DNA from: Meishania sp964351985
GTDB lineage: Bacteria > Bacteroidota > Bacteroidia > Flavobacteriales > Flavobacteriaceae
Direction: 5' to 3'
DNA length: 64,000 nucleotides
Assembly: GCA_964351985.1 (NCBI GenBank)
Contig: CAYGPR010000011.1
Location: 1-64,000 of the forward strand
Both the position numbers and the translations under genes were made by a program. Shown here piece by piece: positions 52,916-60,455 of this stretch (within the stretch, counting starts at the first letter, position 1; every line of letters starts with the position of its first letter). The notes under the pieces are model-generated. The model was not told the origin of the DNA and made no database searches. It was given only the letters and a program-made list of their open reading frames with translations.

Positions 52916-53602
52916 ATGCAGACCTTCTTAAAATTTCGTTATTTTTTAGTATTGGCCCTCTTTATTTCGTGTAAAGAGAATACGAAGCAGAAATCTGATA
53001 AGTCGGTGGAAAATCCTGTTGAAAATACGGTCACATCTGAAATTGACACTGGCACTAAAACCATTCTTTTCTTCGGAAATAGCCTGACCGCAGGATATGG
53101 CCTAGATACAGAAGAATCCTTTCCTGCACTGATACAAGACCGATTGGATTCTTTGGAATTGAACTATACGGCCATAAATTCAGGACTAAGCGGCGAAACC
53201 ACATCAGGGGGATTGAATCGACTCAATTGGGTACTGAATCAAAAAGTTGATGTATTTGTACTCGAATTGGGAGCGAACGATGGTCTAAGTGGCATCCCTT
53301 TAAAAGAAACCCGAAAGAACCTCCAATCTATTATCAACTTGGTGAAAGAAAAGAACCCAAGCACGGAAATCATTTTGGCCGGTATGCAGATTCCACCCAA
53401 TATGGGTCAAGACTATACTGATGAATTCCGGAAAATATATCCTGAGCTGGCATCAGAAAATGAGGTAAGGCTCATTCCGTTTCTCTTGGATGGCGTAGCG
53501 GGAATTCCTGAACTGAACTTGCAAGATGGAATACACCCGACGGCCGAAGGACAAAAAATTGTTAGGGAAAATGTTTGGGAGGTTCTTGAGGATGTGCTTT
53601 AG
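52916..53602 (+). CDS. SGNH-type arylesterase/lysophospholipase lipoprotein, TesA-like
   Basis: A 228-residue lipoprotein (LALFISCKENT, Cys about residue 19). The four SGNH blocks are FFGNSLTAGYGLD (nucleophile Ser), SGLSGETTSGG (Gly), ELGANDGLSG (Asn), and DGIHPTAEGQ (Asp and His). It is like TesA/ApeA arylesterase and lysophospholipase L1 of proteobacteria but anchored by a lipid. TesA-like genes sit beside ybbAP in many genomes, so a shared role in envelope lipid handling is plausible. It is followed by a repeat element. Confidence 0.92.
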   Translation: MQTFLKFRYFLVLALFISCKENTKQKSDKSVENPVENTVTSEIDTGTKTILFFGNSLTAGYGLDTEESFPALIQDRLDSLELNYTAINSGLSGETTSGGLNRLNWVLNQKVDVFVLELGANDGLSGIPLKETRKNLQSIINLVKEKNPSTEIILAGMQIPPNMGQDYTDEFRKIYPELASENEVRLIPFLLDGVAGIPELNLQDGIHPTAEGQKIVRENVWEVLEDVL

Positions 53603-53609
53603 AAGGCAA

Positions 53610-53772
53610 TGAACTCATCTTGACTTTTTCTTTTACCTGCGAATTATACATTTTGCACCCTAATTTTGCCATTTTTGAGTTATGTAGCTATGGCTATGCA
53701 ACTAAAAAACAACTTCATTACGGCACAAAAGCCATAATTCTCGGTTCCAAACAAAAAGTCAAGATGAGTTCA
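53610..53772. repeat. 163-bp element bounded by 20-bp perfect inverted repeats
   Basis: TGAACTCATCTTGACTTTTT (53610-53629) and its exact reverse complement (53753-53772) enclose 123 bp with an internal near-palindrome (GTTATGTAGC ... GCTATGCAAC). No ORF is inside. It could be a MITE, a structured RNA or a shared terminator for the converging esterase and small-protein genes. Confidence 0.7.
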
Positions 53773-53780
53773 ATAATAAA

Positions 53781-54008
53781 TTAGGCCATTTTAGCTGCAT
53801 TTCTTTTTGTGGTAAAAGAAAGTGCTTTCTTAGCCGTAGAAAACTTTCTTCTGTACAAACGGGCAACTTCGTTATTCTTTTCGGTTTTAACTTCCTTTAC
53901 GGTAATCTCGGTGGTGATTCCCATTTCGATGGTTTCAACCTTAGCGTCTTGTGCTTGGGCAGCGACTCCGATAAAAAGAACAAAGATTAAAGTTGCGATA
54001 GTTTTCAT
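53781..54008 (-). CDS. Small secreted basic protein, family copy 4
   Basis: A 75-residue member: leader identical to copies 2 and 3, linker DAKVETIEMGITTEITVKEV, C-terminus VARLYRRKFSTAKKALSFTT-KRNAAKMA. The differences are concentrated in the segment after RLYRR, where SNSQV has become KFSTA. It lies next to the 20-bp inverted-repeat element and is divergent from the membrane LytTR regulator gene at 54243, the best candidate for its regulator. No known function. Confidence 0.8.
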   Translation of the reverse strand: MKTIATLIFVLFIGVAAQAQDAKVETIEMGITTEITVKEVKTEKNNEVARLYRRKFSTAKKALSFTTKRNAAKMA

Positions 54009-54182
54009 GACTTGCGTTTTATATATATAAAACGCCGTAGCCACCATTATACGGGGTTTCGGTTCGTTCAACGAGCCAAAATAGTCGTTAACGGACAACA
54101 ACTCGGATAAAGTGTAAAAAAGCCTCGGTGAGTGCGCAGAACCCTAAAAACACCTTATCGGAAAAAGAGGGTGTTAATCGAC
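54009..54182 (-). promoter_or_regulatory. Conserved upstream module of small-protein copy 4
   Basis: TTTTATATATATAAAA (54017-54032), CGTT repeats starting at 54065 and 54086 (21 bp) and the distal element AACACCTTATCGGAAAAAG (54149-54167). Two compensating single-base indels relative to copy 2 leave the distance between the AT palindrome and the repeats almost unchanged. The region also serves the divergent LytTR gene. Confidence 0.65.
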
Positions 54183-54242
54183 CAAATCAACAACTTTAGG
54201 AAAGCTTTAGTAGTTCGAAAAAGTATTTATAATTAAATTGAA

Positions 54243-55103
54243 GTGCAAGTATTGAACAAATACCTAAAACTTGACCTTTTGGTACGGATCGATTTAACTA
54301 AGAAAAAATCCATAAACGTTGTAAATAAGCTAGCCTTTCTACTTCTATTCTGTGGCACGCTGTACGCTGCTGCCATATTTCAAGATTATATATCATCTCA
54401 AATACGTGCCACAGGTTTTTATTGGTCGGAAACCATGCTCTACAACATATATTGGTTCTGGTTGATTCCGTTTATTTGGTTAGCCCAGAAGATATACATA
54501 GCCCTAAGGTCCAACAGTTTGTTTTTGAACATACTATTTTTGGGGGCGATTAGTCTAGTTCTCACCCTATCACATATATTGGTTTTCACCCAGATGTTCA
54601 TACACATCAGTCGACTTTTATTTTCGAATCCACATCGTTTTGGGCGTATTTTTGAATCTGCACTATCGAACCAAGCCTATATTACTTTTATGATTTATGC
54701 CTTTGTACCGCTGCTTGTTCGGTATTTTAAAAAAATAGTTCCTGAAAGAGAGGCAATCCATAGTATTTATGATAATTCCATAATGGTGCGTAAAGGATCA
54801 AATAGAATTCCTATTAAGGTCGAACATATTCAATCCATTGTTGCAAACAAGCCTTATACTGAAATAACAGCAAATTGTACGAAATATCTACACAGTGGTA
54901 CGCTCAAAAAGTTCGAAAGTACTTTGGACCCAAAAACGTTTATTAGGGTTCATCGTTCGGTACTGGTGAATAAACTTCATATCGTAGGGTTGAAATCAAG
55001 AGGTAACGGAGACTACGATGCCACCCTTACCGATGGTGGTTCCGTTAGGTTTAGCCGTCATTATCGGAAGTATTGGGGGCCATTGGCCTCCACTGAGATA
55101 TAA
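54243..55103 (+). CDS. Membrane-anchored LytTR DNA-binding regulator
   Basis: A 286-residue protein: four membrane spans in residues 25-165 (LAFLLLFCGTLYAAAIF, WLIPFIWLAQKIYI, ILFLGAISLVLTLSHILVF, ITFMIYAFVPLLV) and a C-terminal LytTR domain (about 185-285) with IKVEHIQSIVANKPYTEI and FIRVHRSVLVNKLHIVGL. There is no receiver domain, so it senses through the membrane part or a partner. LytTR domains bind direct repeats about 21 bp apart, the spacing in the adjacent small-protein promoter. Start is GTG at 54243 or TTG at 54252. The dioxygenase-like fusion gene follows 80 nt later. Confidence 0.88.
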   Translation: MQVLNKYLKLDLLVRIDLTKKKSINVVNKLAFLLLFCGTLYAAAIFQDYISSQIRATGFYWSETMLYNIYWFWLIPFIWLAQKIYIALRSNSLFLNILFLGAISLVLTLSHILVFTQMFIHISRLLFSNPHRFGRIFESALSNQAYITFMIYAFVPLLVRYFKKIVPEREAIHSIYDNSIMVRKGSNRIPIKVEHIQSIVANKPYTEITANCTKYLHSGTLKKFESTLDPKTFIRVHRSVLVNKLHIVGLKSRGNGDYDATLTDGGSVRFSRHYRKYWGPLASTEI

Positions 55104-55183
55104 TACTACTCCTTTAGGCATATTGAAGGTGTTTTCCTTTTTAGACAAACTTGTTTCTGCGTATTTTTTTCAAAAAGTGTAGT

Positions 55184-56377
55184 ATGAAAAATCGTTTCCA
55201 CAACTTCTTTGTATCGATCCTGTTGTTATGTATTGCTTCATGTTCGGGGCAGAACAAAACCAATATTCCTGAGAAAAAGTCAAATAAAAATACCATAGTT
55301 GGCGGTCCATTCGAAAATGGGGAATTTATGTATTACGGAATGCCAGAAACCATAAGCGCCGTTGACACAAGTGCGGCCTGGCATCTCGATGGACAAAAAT
55401 TGATGATTCAAGGAAGAATGTTTAGAGAGGATGGAAAAACACCCGCCCCCAATGTTATACTTTACTACTATCAAACGGATACGGCCGGATACTACTCCGA
55501 CCAAGAAAGTTTGGACCCGAGGGCGAAACGCCATGGACATATTCGTGGCTGGGTAAAATCTGACGATCAGGGCAACTACACAATTTATACCATTCGCCCT
55601 GCCCCCTATCCCAATCTTAAAGAGCCAGCGCATATTCATATTTCCGTAAAAGAGCCGAATATTGAAAAAGAATATTATCTCGATGCACTGGTCTTTGATG
55701 ATGACCGACTATTGACCACTGATAAAAGAAAAGCGTTGACCAACCGAGGAGGAAGTGGTATTTTGAGAACTATGAAACGTAATGGTCTTCAGGTTGCGGA
55801 ACATAATATCATTCTTGGATTGAACATTCCGAATTATCCCCAAACCAAGAAAGCGGATATTTTTTCAGGTATTTCCATTGGTGAAGATGTACTTTCATTT
55901 ACACCTTTTCACGCTTGGGGACCTGACAGGGGCACAAAGACCTGCCCCGTTTGCAAGTATGGAAAGCGGCAGGGTATTCTTTACTTTGTTGGAAGATATC
56001 CTGATTGGTTAGCAATCAAAAAATGGCTACGGTTTTTTGAAGATGAGAGCAGCAAAAGAAAGAAGGGGCTAAAGGTGTATTTCGTGTATGGGAATGATAT
56101 GGATTACAATAAAACGGATCACATCAAATTATTGGAATCTTTGGGTGAAGAATTAACCCTTGAACATGTGGCCTTGACTTTTGTCCCCTCATTTTCGGAT
56201 ACAGATTCTGAAATTGATTTTATTGAAATAAATCCAGAGGTAAAGAGTACACTGATTATATATAAAAATAGTAATGTGGTGGACAAATATATTAATCTAG
56301 AACCTGACCCTACCAATTTTACTCTTATTTCAAGACGATTGAACGAGACTACCGGTATTTTCTGGGGAAATAATTAA
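55184..56377 (+). CDS. Fusion lipoprotein: intradiol-dioxygenase fold plus CxxC thioredoxin-like domain
   Basis: A 397-residue lipoprotein (LLLCIASCSGQ, Cys20). Residues about 65-230 match the intradiol ring-cleavage dioxygenase beta-sandwich: GRMFREDGKTPAPNVILYYYQTD, then HGHIRGWVKSDDQGNYTIYT and PAHIHISVKEP, containing Tyr and His candidates for an iron site. The rest (270-397) is different: WGPDRGTKTCPVCKYGKRQG has a CPVC pair and is followed by thioredoxin-like strands (KGLKVYFVYGNDMDYN). I do not know this combination. An ATG at 55184 is used because the frame from 55151 has no leader. Downstream of the LytTR gene, possibly under its control. Confidence 0.75.
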   Translation: MKNRFHNFFVSILLLCIASCSGQNKTNIPEKKSNKNTIVGGPFENGEFMYYGMPETISAVDTSAAWHLDGQKLMIQGRMFREDGKTPAPNVILYYYQTDTAGYYSDQESLDPRAKRHGHIRGWVKSDDQGNYTIYTIRPAPYPNLKEPAHIHISVKEPNIEKEYYLDALVFDDDRLLTTDKRKALTNRGGSGILRTMKRNGLQVAEHNIILGLNIPNYPQTKKADIFSGISIGEDVLSFTPFHAWGPDRGTKTCPVCKYGKRQGILYFVGRYPDWLAIKKWLRFFEDESSKRKKGLKVYFVYGNDMDYNKTDHIKLLESLGEELTLEHVALTFVPSFSDTDSEIDFIEINPEVKSTLIIYKNSNVVDKYINLEPDPTNFTLISRRLNETTGIFWGNN

Positions 56378-56460
56378 GTAAACTACTTCGGGGCGGCATT
56401 AAAAGGAAATAACCTTCACCATTTCGAAGTAAGCTTCGTGGCATCGAACCCATTGGCGTA
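56376..56460. repeat. Degenerate intergenic repeat, copy B
   Basis: Follows the stop codon of the fusion gene with GTAAACTACTT, a shortened GGGGC block and TTTCGAAGTAAGCTTCGTGGCAT. Same order as the copy at 4573. The CGAAGTAAGCTTCG part is palindromic. Confidence 0.45.
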
Positions 56461-56488
56461 AATGAAGAGGTATTTGAAAGCCTTGGTA

Positions 56489-56734
56489 TCAAGCAACTTT
56501 TATCCTATTTCGTCGAACTGCAAAATGCAGGTGCTTTTTTACCGCTGACCTTCTTCTCTTGTGCAAAAGAGAAAGTTCTTTGCTCAACTTAAGATTATCT
56601 GGGAAAGAAGTATCTACCTTAACTATTGAATTTTCTGTTTCTTTTATAAGAATGACTTTTTCCGTAGCTGACCTTTGGGCTTGCGCCAATACGCCAAAAA
56701 ACAACACTAAGATTAAAACAAAAATACTTCGCAT
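56489..56734 (-). CDS. Small secreted basic protein, family copy 5 (diverged)
   Basis: An 81-residue protein: leader RSIFVLILVLFFGVLAQAQ (cut after AQA), a different middle (RSATEKVILIKETENSIVKV), and a basic C-terminus LLHKRRRSAVKKHLHFAVRR-NRIKVA that keeps the VKK...F...RRNR-K-A order of the family. It shares little else with copies 1-4, so membership is inferred from length, leader and C-terminus. The upstream region has its own direct repeat instead of the 21-bp motif. Free-standing between the fusion lipoprotein and MsrA genes. Confidence 0.65.
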   Translation of the reverse strand: MRSIFVLILVLFFGVLAQAQRSATEKVILIKETENSIVKVDTSFPDNLKLSKELSLLHKRRRSAVKKHLHFAVRRNRIKVA

Positions 56735-57039
56735 GGTAATAAGGTTTGGTCATAATATAACCTCGAACAACTCATTTCAAAGGGCGATTTTTCGGTAAAA
56801 CGACTCATTTTCACGACAAAGCGTTTTAGTTTCGATGAATGGCAAATTTTTGTAGTCCAGAAAAAAAAGCTGTAAGAACCCTTAATCCAAGAAATCAAAC
56901 CTTTAATCGGTACTTTCTGCCACTTGGATTTTTACTTCATAGTAAAGTCTACCGAAAATAGAAACGTTTGACGCCATCAAACTTTTTTAAAAGTACTTGT
57001 GTAAGTATTCGTAACTTTTACCCACTAAAAAAAGAAAAA
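56735..57039. other. Intergenic region upstream of copy 5 and msrA
   Basis: 305 bp without a gene. AAC(A/G)ACTCATTT occurs at 56766-56777 and 56799-56810, a direct repeat 33 bp apart (three helical turns), with ATTTTTCGGTA (56787-56797) between; the last is also upstream of copy 1. Nothing recognisable near msrA. Confidence 0.45.
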
Positions 57040-57723
57040 ATGAAGCTATTGAAAATTACAACACTGTCCTTATTGGCGTTTATTACCACAAGTTGTCAAT
57101 CAAGAACAAAAGAATCCAACAAAGCCCAGAATTCGGAAATTCAAAAAGAAGAGATTGCCCCAACCCCCCAAGATTTAAGCCAATATGAAACTGCTTATTT
57201 TGCCAGTGGATGTTTTTGGTGCGTCGAAGCGATTTTCGAAAGTGTAAAAGGTGTCAAAGAAGTTGTTTCGGGGTATTCCGGTGGAACGGAAAAAAATCCA
57301 ACCTATGAACAAGTAGGCGGTGGGCTTACTACGCATGCCGAAGCGGTGGAAGTCTATTACGACCCAAAGGAAATCTCTTTTACAAAACTTGTACAGGTGT
57401 TTTTTGGTTCCCACGACCCCACCAGTTTCAATAGACAGGGGCCCGATCGCGGTCCGCAGTACCGTTCAGTGGCATTCTACAAAAACCCTGAAGAAAAGAA
57501 AATCATCGAAGACTATATGAGTGCATTGCGTGAACAAAATGTCTACGATGCGCCCATTGTTACCGAGGTGACTCCATTTGAAATTTTCTATGACGCCGAG
57601 GACTATCATCAGGACTATGAGCGGAAAAATCCGAATAATTCATACATAAGAAATGTGTCCATCCCGAGGTTGAACCGTTTCAAAAAGAACTTTCCCGAGT
57701 ATTTGAAGGAGGATGCACATTAG
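57040..57723 (+). CDS. msrA: Peptide-methionine (S)-S-oxide reductase, lipoprotein form
   Basis: A 227-residue MsrA. After a lipoprotein leader (LLAFITTSCQS, Cys19) the catalytic motif FASGCFWCVEAIF has Cys58 as the reactive cysteine; YSGGTEKNPTYEQV, RQGPDRGPQYRSVAF and EDYHQDY are the other conserved blocks. The lipid anchor places it in the periplasm or on the outer membrane, repairing oxidised methionines in envelope proteins. The open frame starts at 56968 but ATG 57040 gives the leader. The MG2/TonB-plug gene follows 97 nt later, not obviously related. Confidence 0.94.
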   Translation: MKLLKITTLSLLAFITTSCQSRTKESNKAQNSEIQKEEIAPTPQDLSQYETAYFASGCFWCVEAIFESVKGVKEVVSGYSGGTEKNPTYEQVGGGLTTHAEAVEVYYDPKEISFTKLVQVFFGSHDPTSFNRQGPDRGPQYRSVAFYKNPEEKKIIEDYMSALREQNVYDAPIVTEVTPFEIFYDAEDYHQDYERKNPNNSYIRNVSIPRLNRFKKNFPEYLKEDAH

Positions 57724-57820
57724 TGAAATGTAATTAGGTCGCCGATGTTAAAATTTTGTAAACCTTATCCTAAAAAAAGATTCTTTGCCCTATCTTTAAT
57801 TTAGAATTAATAGCATTACT

Positions 57821-60358
57821 ATGAAGAAAGCAGGCATTACTTTTATACTTGGATGTATAGGGCTATGTTCCATTCTGGCCTTTACCACCTTATCACAAGA
57901 GCGGTTGCTACTAAAAAAGATTACCGAAAGACTCTTGGACTACAACCGTAACCAGGCCCCTGAAAAAACATACCTACATACCGATAAGGACCTCTACACC
58001 AACGGAGAGACAATATGGTTCAAGACCTATTTGGTCGACGGCATTTCGCACGGTCGTACCGCAAAAAGTAATGTGGTCTACGTAGAGCTGGTAAACAACC
58101 AAGATAGCATCGTGGCCCAGCGCAAACTCTTCGTCAATGAACTTGGAGCCTCCGGCGACATCGAAATCGACGAAACCATTCCCCAAGGGGATTACACCCT
58201 GCGCTCGTACACCAAATATATGCTCAATGAAGAGGAACCGGTCATTTTCGAGAAAAACATACCCATCTTCGTACAAGAAGTGCGTAGCAATATGACCGCC
58301 GATCAGGTTCCGCTAACCAGATCGTTGCGCGGTTTCGAACGAAATGCAACCAATGCCGATGCCATTTTTGGCAAACCCAACGTCAAGTTTTTCCCCGAAG
58401 GCGGAAATCTTGTGCAAGGGTTACCCGCTACCATGGGGTTGGAAGTTTTGGATGCCAAGGGCAACGGTATCGCACTTAAGGGAGCCATTAAAGACGAACA
58501 AGGTAACGTTATCGAACCTTTCGAAAGTCTGGAATTCGGTCTGGGAAGTGTAGGCTTCACGCCCCTGCCCGACACCGAATATTACGCCAGTGTGGTGTTC
58601 AATGGCGAAGAAGAGCGATTCCCGTTACCGAAGGCACTGCCCGAAGGGTACGTGCTCAGTTATAAGAATAGGGATGACCATGTGCTGGTTCAAGTGGCGA
58701 GCAATGAACCTGATGGGCTTGCAGGAACCATCTTGGTTGGGCATTTAAGGGGCGACCTGATATTCAAGCGCATCGGACAGTCCGAGGACAACGATTCGTA
58801 CGCTACGAAAATATATACCGATCAGCTGCAAGACGGCGTAGCACAGTTCACGCTCTTCGCCCCCGACGGCGAGCCGGTGAGCGAGCGCTTGATCTTTATC
58901 GATGACCCCGACAATGATGCCTTACTGACCATTTCATCACCCGTGAAAGAATTCGGAAAACGAGAAAAGGTGGACTTGAACTTGGCCTTGACCGACGAAA
59001 AAGGCAAGCCTCTCAAAGGAGACTTCTCGATGGGCGTCGTGTCAAAAACGGGTAGCAACGTATCGACGACCAACATAAAAAGTTGGCTTCTGTTGGATTC
59101 AGATTTGGGAGGTACCGTTCAGAATCCCGATTACTTCTTTACCGATGATTCGAAGGAGCGCAAATTTCTGTTGGACGCGCTTATGCTCACCCATGGTTGG
59201 AGGCGCTTCGTTTGGAAGGACATGCTCTCAAAAAACGTTAGTAAGGCCCCTACCTTCAACCCCGAAAAAGGCATTATGATCAATGGGCGCACCACGGCTT
59301 TCGGCCAACCGTTCAAAACAAGACAAACGGTCGCGACGCTCAACATCTACGGGCCCGACATCCTTAATGCGAAGAAAGAGACAACGCCCCAAGGAGCGTT
59401 CAGTTTCGGCCCCTTCTATTTTCAGGACAGCCTTGAAGCTACCGTAGAGGCCTACGACTCCTTGCCTAAATGGGAATACAAACGAAAGAACTTTTCCATC
59501 ATCTTGGAAGATCAACGGCCCGAATTGCCTTCAACACTTAAGAAAACGGAGCGAACTGACCGCCGCACCATAGAACTGGCGCAAGAATACCTGAAGGAGG
59601 CCTACGTAAAAAAAGTGACCGACTTCAAGTACGACCCAACAAAAGTGACCCGGCTGGATGAAGTAGTTGTGTCTGAGAGAAAAAAATCTCGTAGGCAGAT
59701 TATCAACGAGGAATACAATGCGCAATTAACTTCTTCCATATTCTCTAGACGCGTCTACAAAGATTCCATTCCTGGAAGTGAAACCTTCAGTGCCATGGAC
59801 CTATTGGCAAGAATGCCAGGGGTTATTGTAACAGGTATTTATCCTAATCAAGGGGTGAGTCTTCCTGGCGGGCCTAAATCTGTTAATTCGGGATCAAACC
59901 CATTGGTACTCGTAGATGGCATCGCGACTGATCTATCCTTTCTGCAGCCCTTAAGGGCAACCGAAGTAGCTTTTATCGATGTGGTTTGGGGTTCCGATAC
60001 GGCATTATGGGGTGCAAGGGGGGCGTCAGGCGTAATCGCGGTTTATACCCATAGGGGTTCTAAATTTGACGCAGCCCCAGAAGAATACCCGGGCATCACC
60101 AAATTTAAAATACCCGGTTTCTACAAGGCGCGTGAATTCTACACCCCCGATTATGTAAAGGAAGACCCCGAGAAACCCGATTACCGCACGACCCTTTTCT
60201 GGGAGCCCGAAGTAGCGTTGAACGACGAAGGAGAATCATCCGTGGCCTTCTACACGGGCGATCAAACCGGTAGCTATTGGGTCAAGGTAGAAGGTATTAC
60301 CAGTGACGGAAGGCCCGTTACCGGTCTGTACGATATCGAAGTGTTGGAATCGAATTGA
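57821..60358 (+). CDS. MG2-domain protein with TonB-plug-like domain but no barrel
   Basis: An 845-residue exported protein: leader ITFILGCIGLCSILAFTTLS, an alpha-2-macroglobulin MG2-like strand region (KTYLHTDKDLYTNGETIWFK), several beta-sandwich repeats, and near residues 610-750 a TonB-receptor plug (FSAMDLLARMPGVIVTG, VLVDGIATDLSFLQPL, GSDTALWGARGASGVIAVYT). No C-terminal beta-barrel follows; it ends GRPVTGLYDIEVLESN. A flavobacterial family with this design is known but without function. Codon and base use change noticeably between about 59650 and 60070, inside the plug, compared with the GC-richer rest. A terminator is 22 nt downstream. Confidence 0.85.
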   Translation: MKKAGITFILGCIGLCSILAFTTLSQERLLLKKITERLLDYNRNQAPEKTYLHTDKDLYTNGETIWFKTYLVDGISHGRTAKSNVVYVELVNNQDSIVAQRKLFVNELGASGDIEIDETIPQGDYTLRSYTKYMLNEEEPVIFEKNIPIFVQEVRSNMTADQVPLTRSLRGFERNATNADAIFGKPNVKFFPEGGNLVQGLPATMGLEVLDAKGNGIALKGAIKDEQGNVIEPFESLEFGLGSVGFTPLPDTEYYASVVFNGEEERFPLPKALPEGYVLSYKNRDDHVLVQVASNEPDGLAGTILVGHLRGDLIFKRIGQSEDNDSYATKIYTDQLQDGVAQFTLFAPDGEPVSERLIFIDDPDNDALLTISSPVKEFGKREKVDLNLALTDEKGKPLKGDFSMGVVSKTGSNVSTTNIKSWLLLDSDLGGTVQNPDYFFTDDSKERKFLLDALMLTHGWRRFVWKDMLSKNVSKAPTFNPEKGIMINGRTTAFGQPFKTRQTVATLNIYGPDILNAKKETTPQGAFSFGPFYFQDSLEATVEAYDSLPKWEYKRKNFSIILEDQRPELPSTLKKTERTDRRTIELAQEYLKEAYVKKVTDFKYDPTKVTRLDEVVVSERKKSRRQIINEEYNAQLTSSIFSRRVYKDSIPGSETFSAMDLLARMPGVIVTGIYPNQGVSLPGGPKSVNSGSNPLVLVDGIATDLSFLQPLRATEVAFIDVVWGSDTALWGARGASGVIAVYTHRGSKFDAAPEEYPGITKFKIPGFYKAREFYTPDYVKEDPEKPDYRTTLFWEPEVALNDEGESSVAFYTGDQTGSYWVKVEGITSDGRPVTGLYDIEVLESN

Positions 60359-60380
60359 TACCAGGGCCTTGAATTATCAC

Positions 60381-60409
60381 AAAGCGACCTGAAATAGGTC
60401 GCTTTTTTA
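60381..60409 (+). terminator. Rho-independent terminator
   Basis: AAAGCGACCT pairs with AGGTCGCTTT around GAAAT, followed by T. Confidence 0.88.
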
Positions 60410-60410
60410 T

Positions 60411-60442
60411 TTGTAGATTTAGGGAGTAAATTTTTATATTTA
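60411..60442 (+). promoter_or_regulatory. Promoter of the DUF1080 operon
   Basis: TTG (60411-60413), 21 bp, TATATTTA (60435-60442), one base off the -7 consensus, 13 nt before the ATG at 60456. Confidence 0.55.
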
Positions 60443-60455
60443 AATACGGGCCTGT

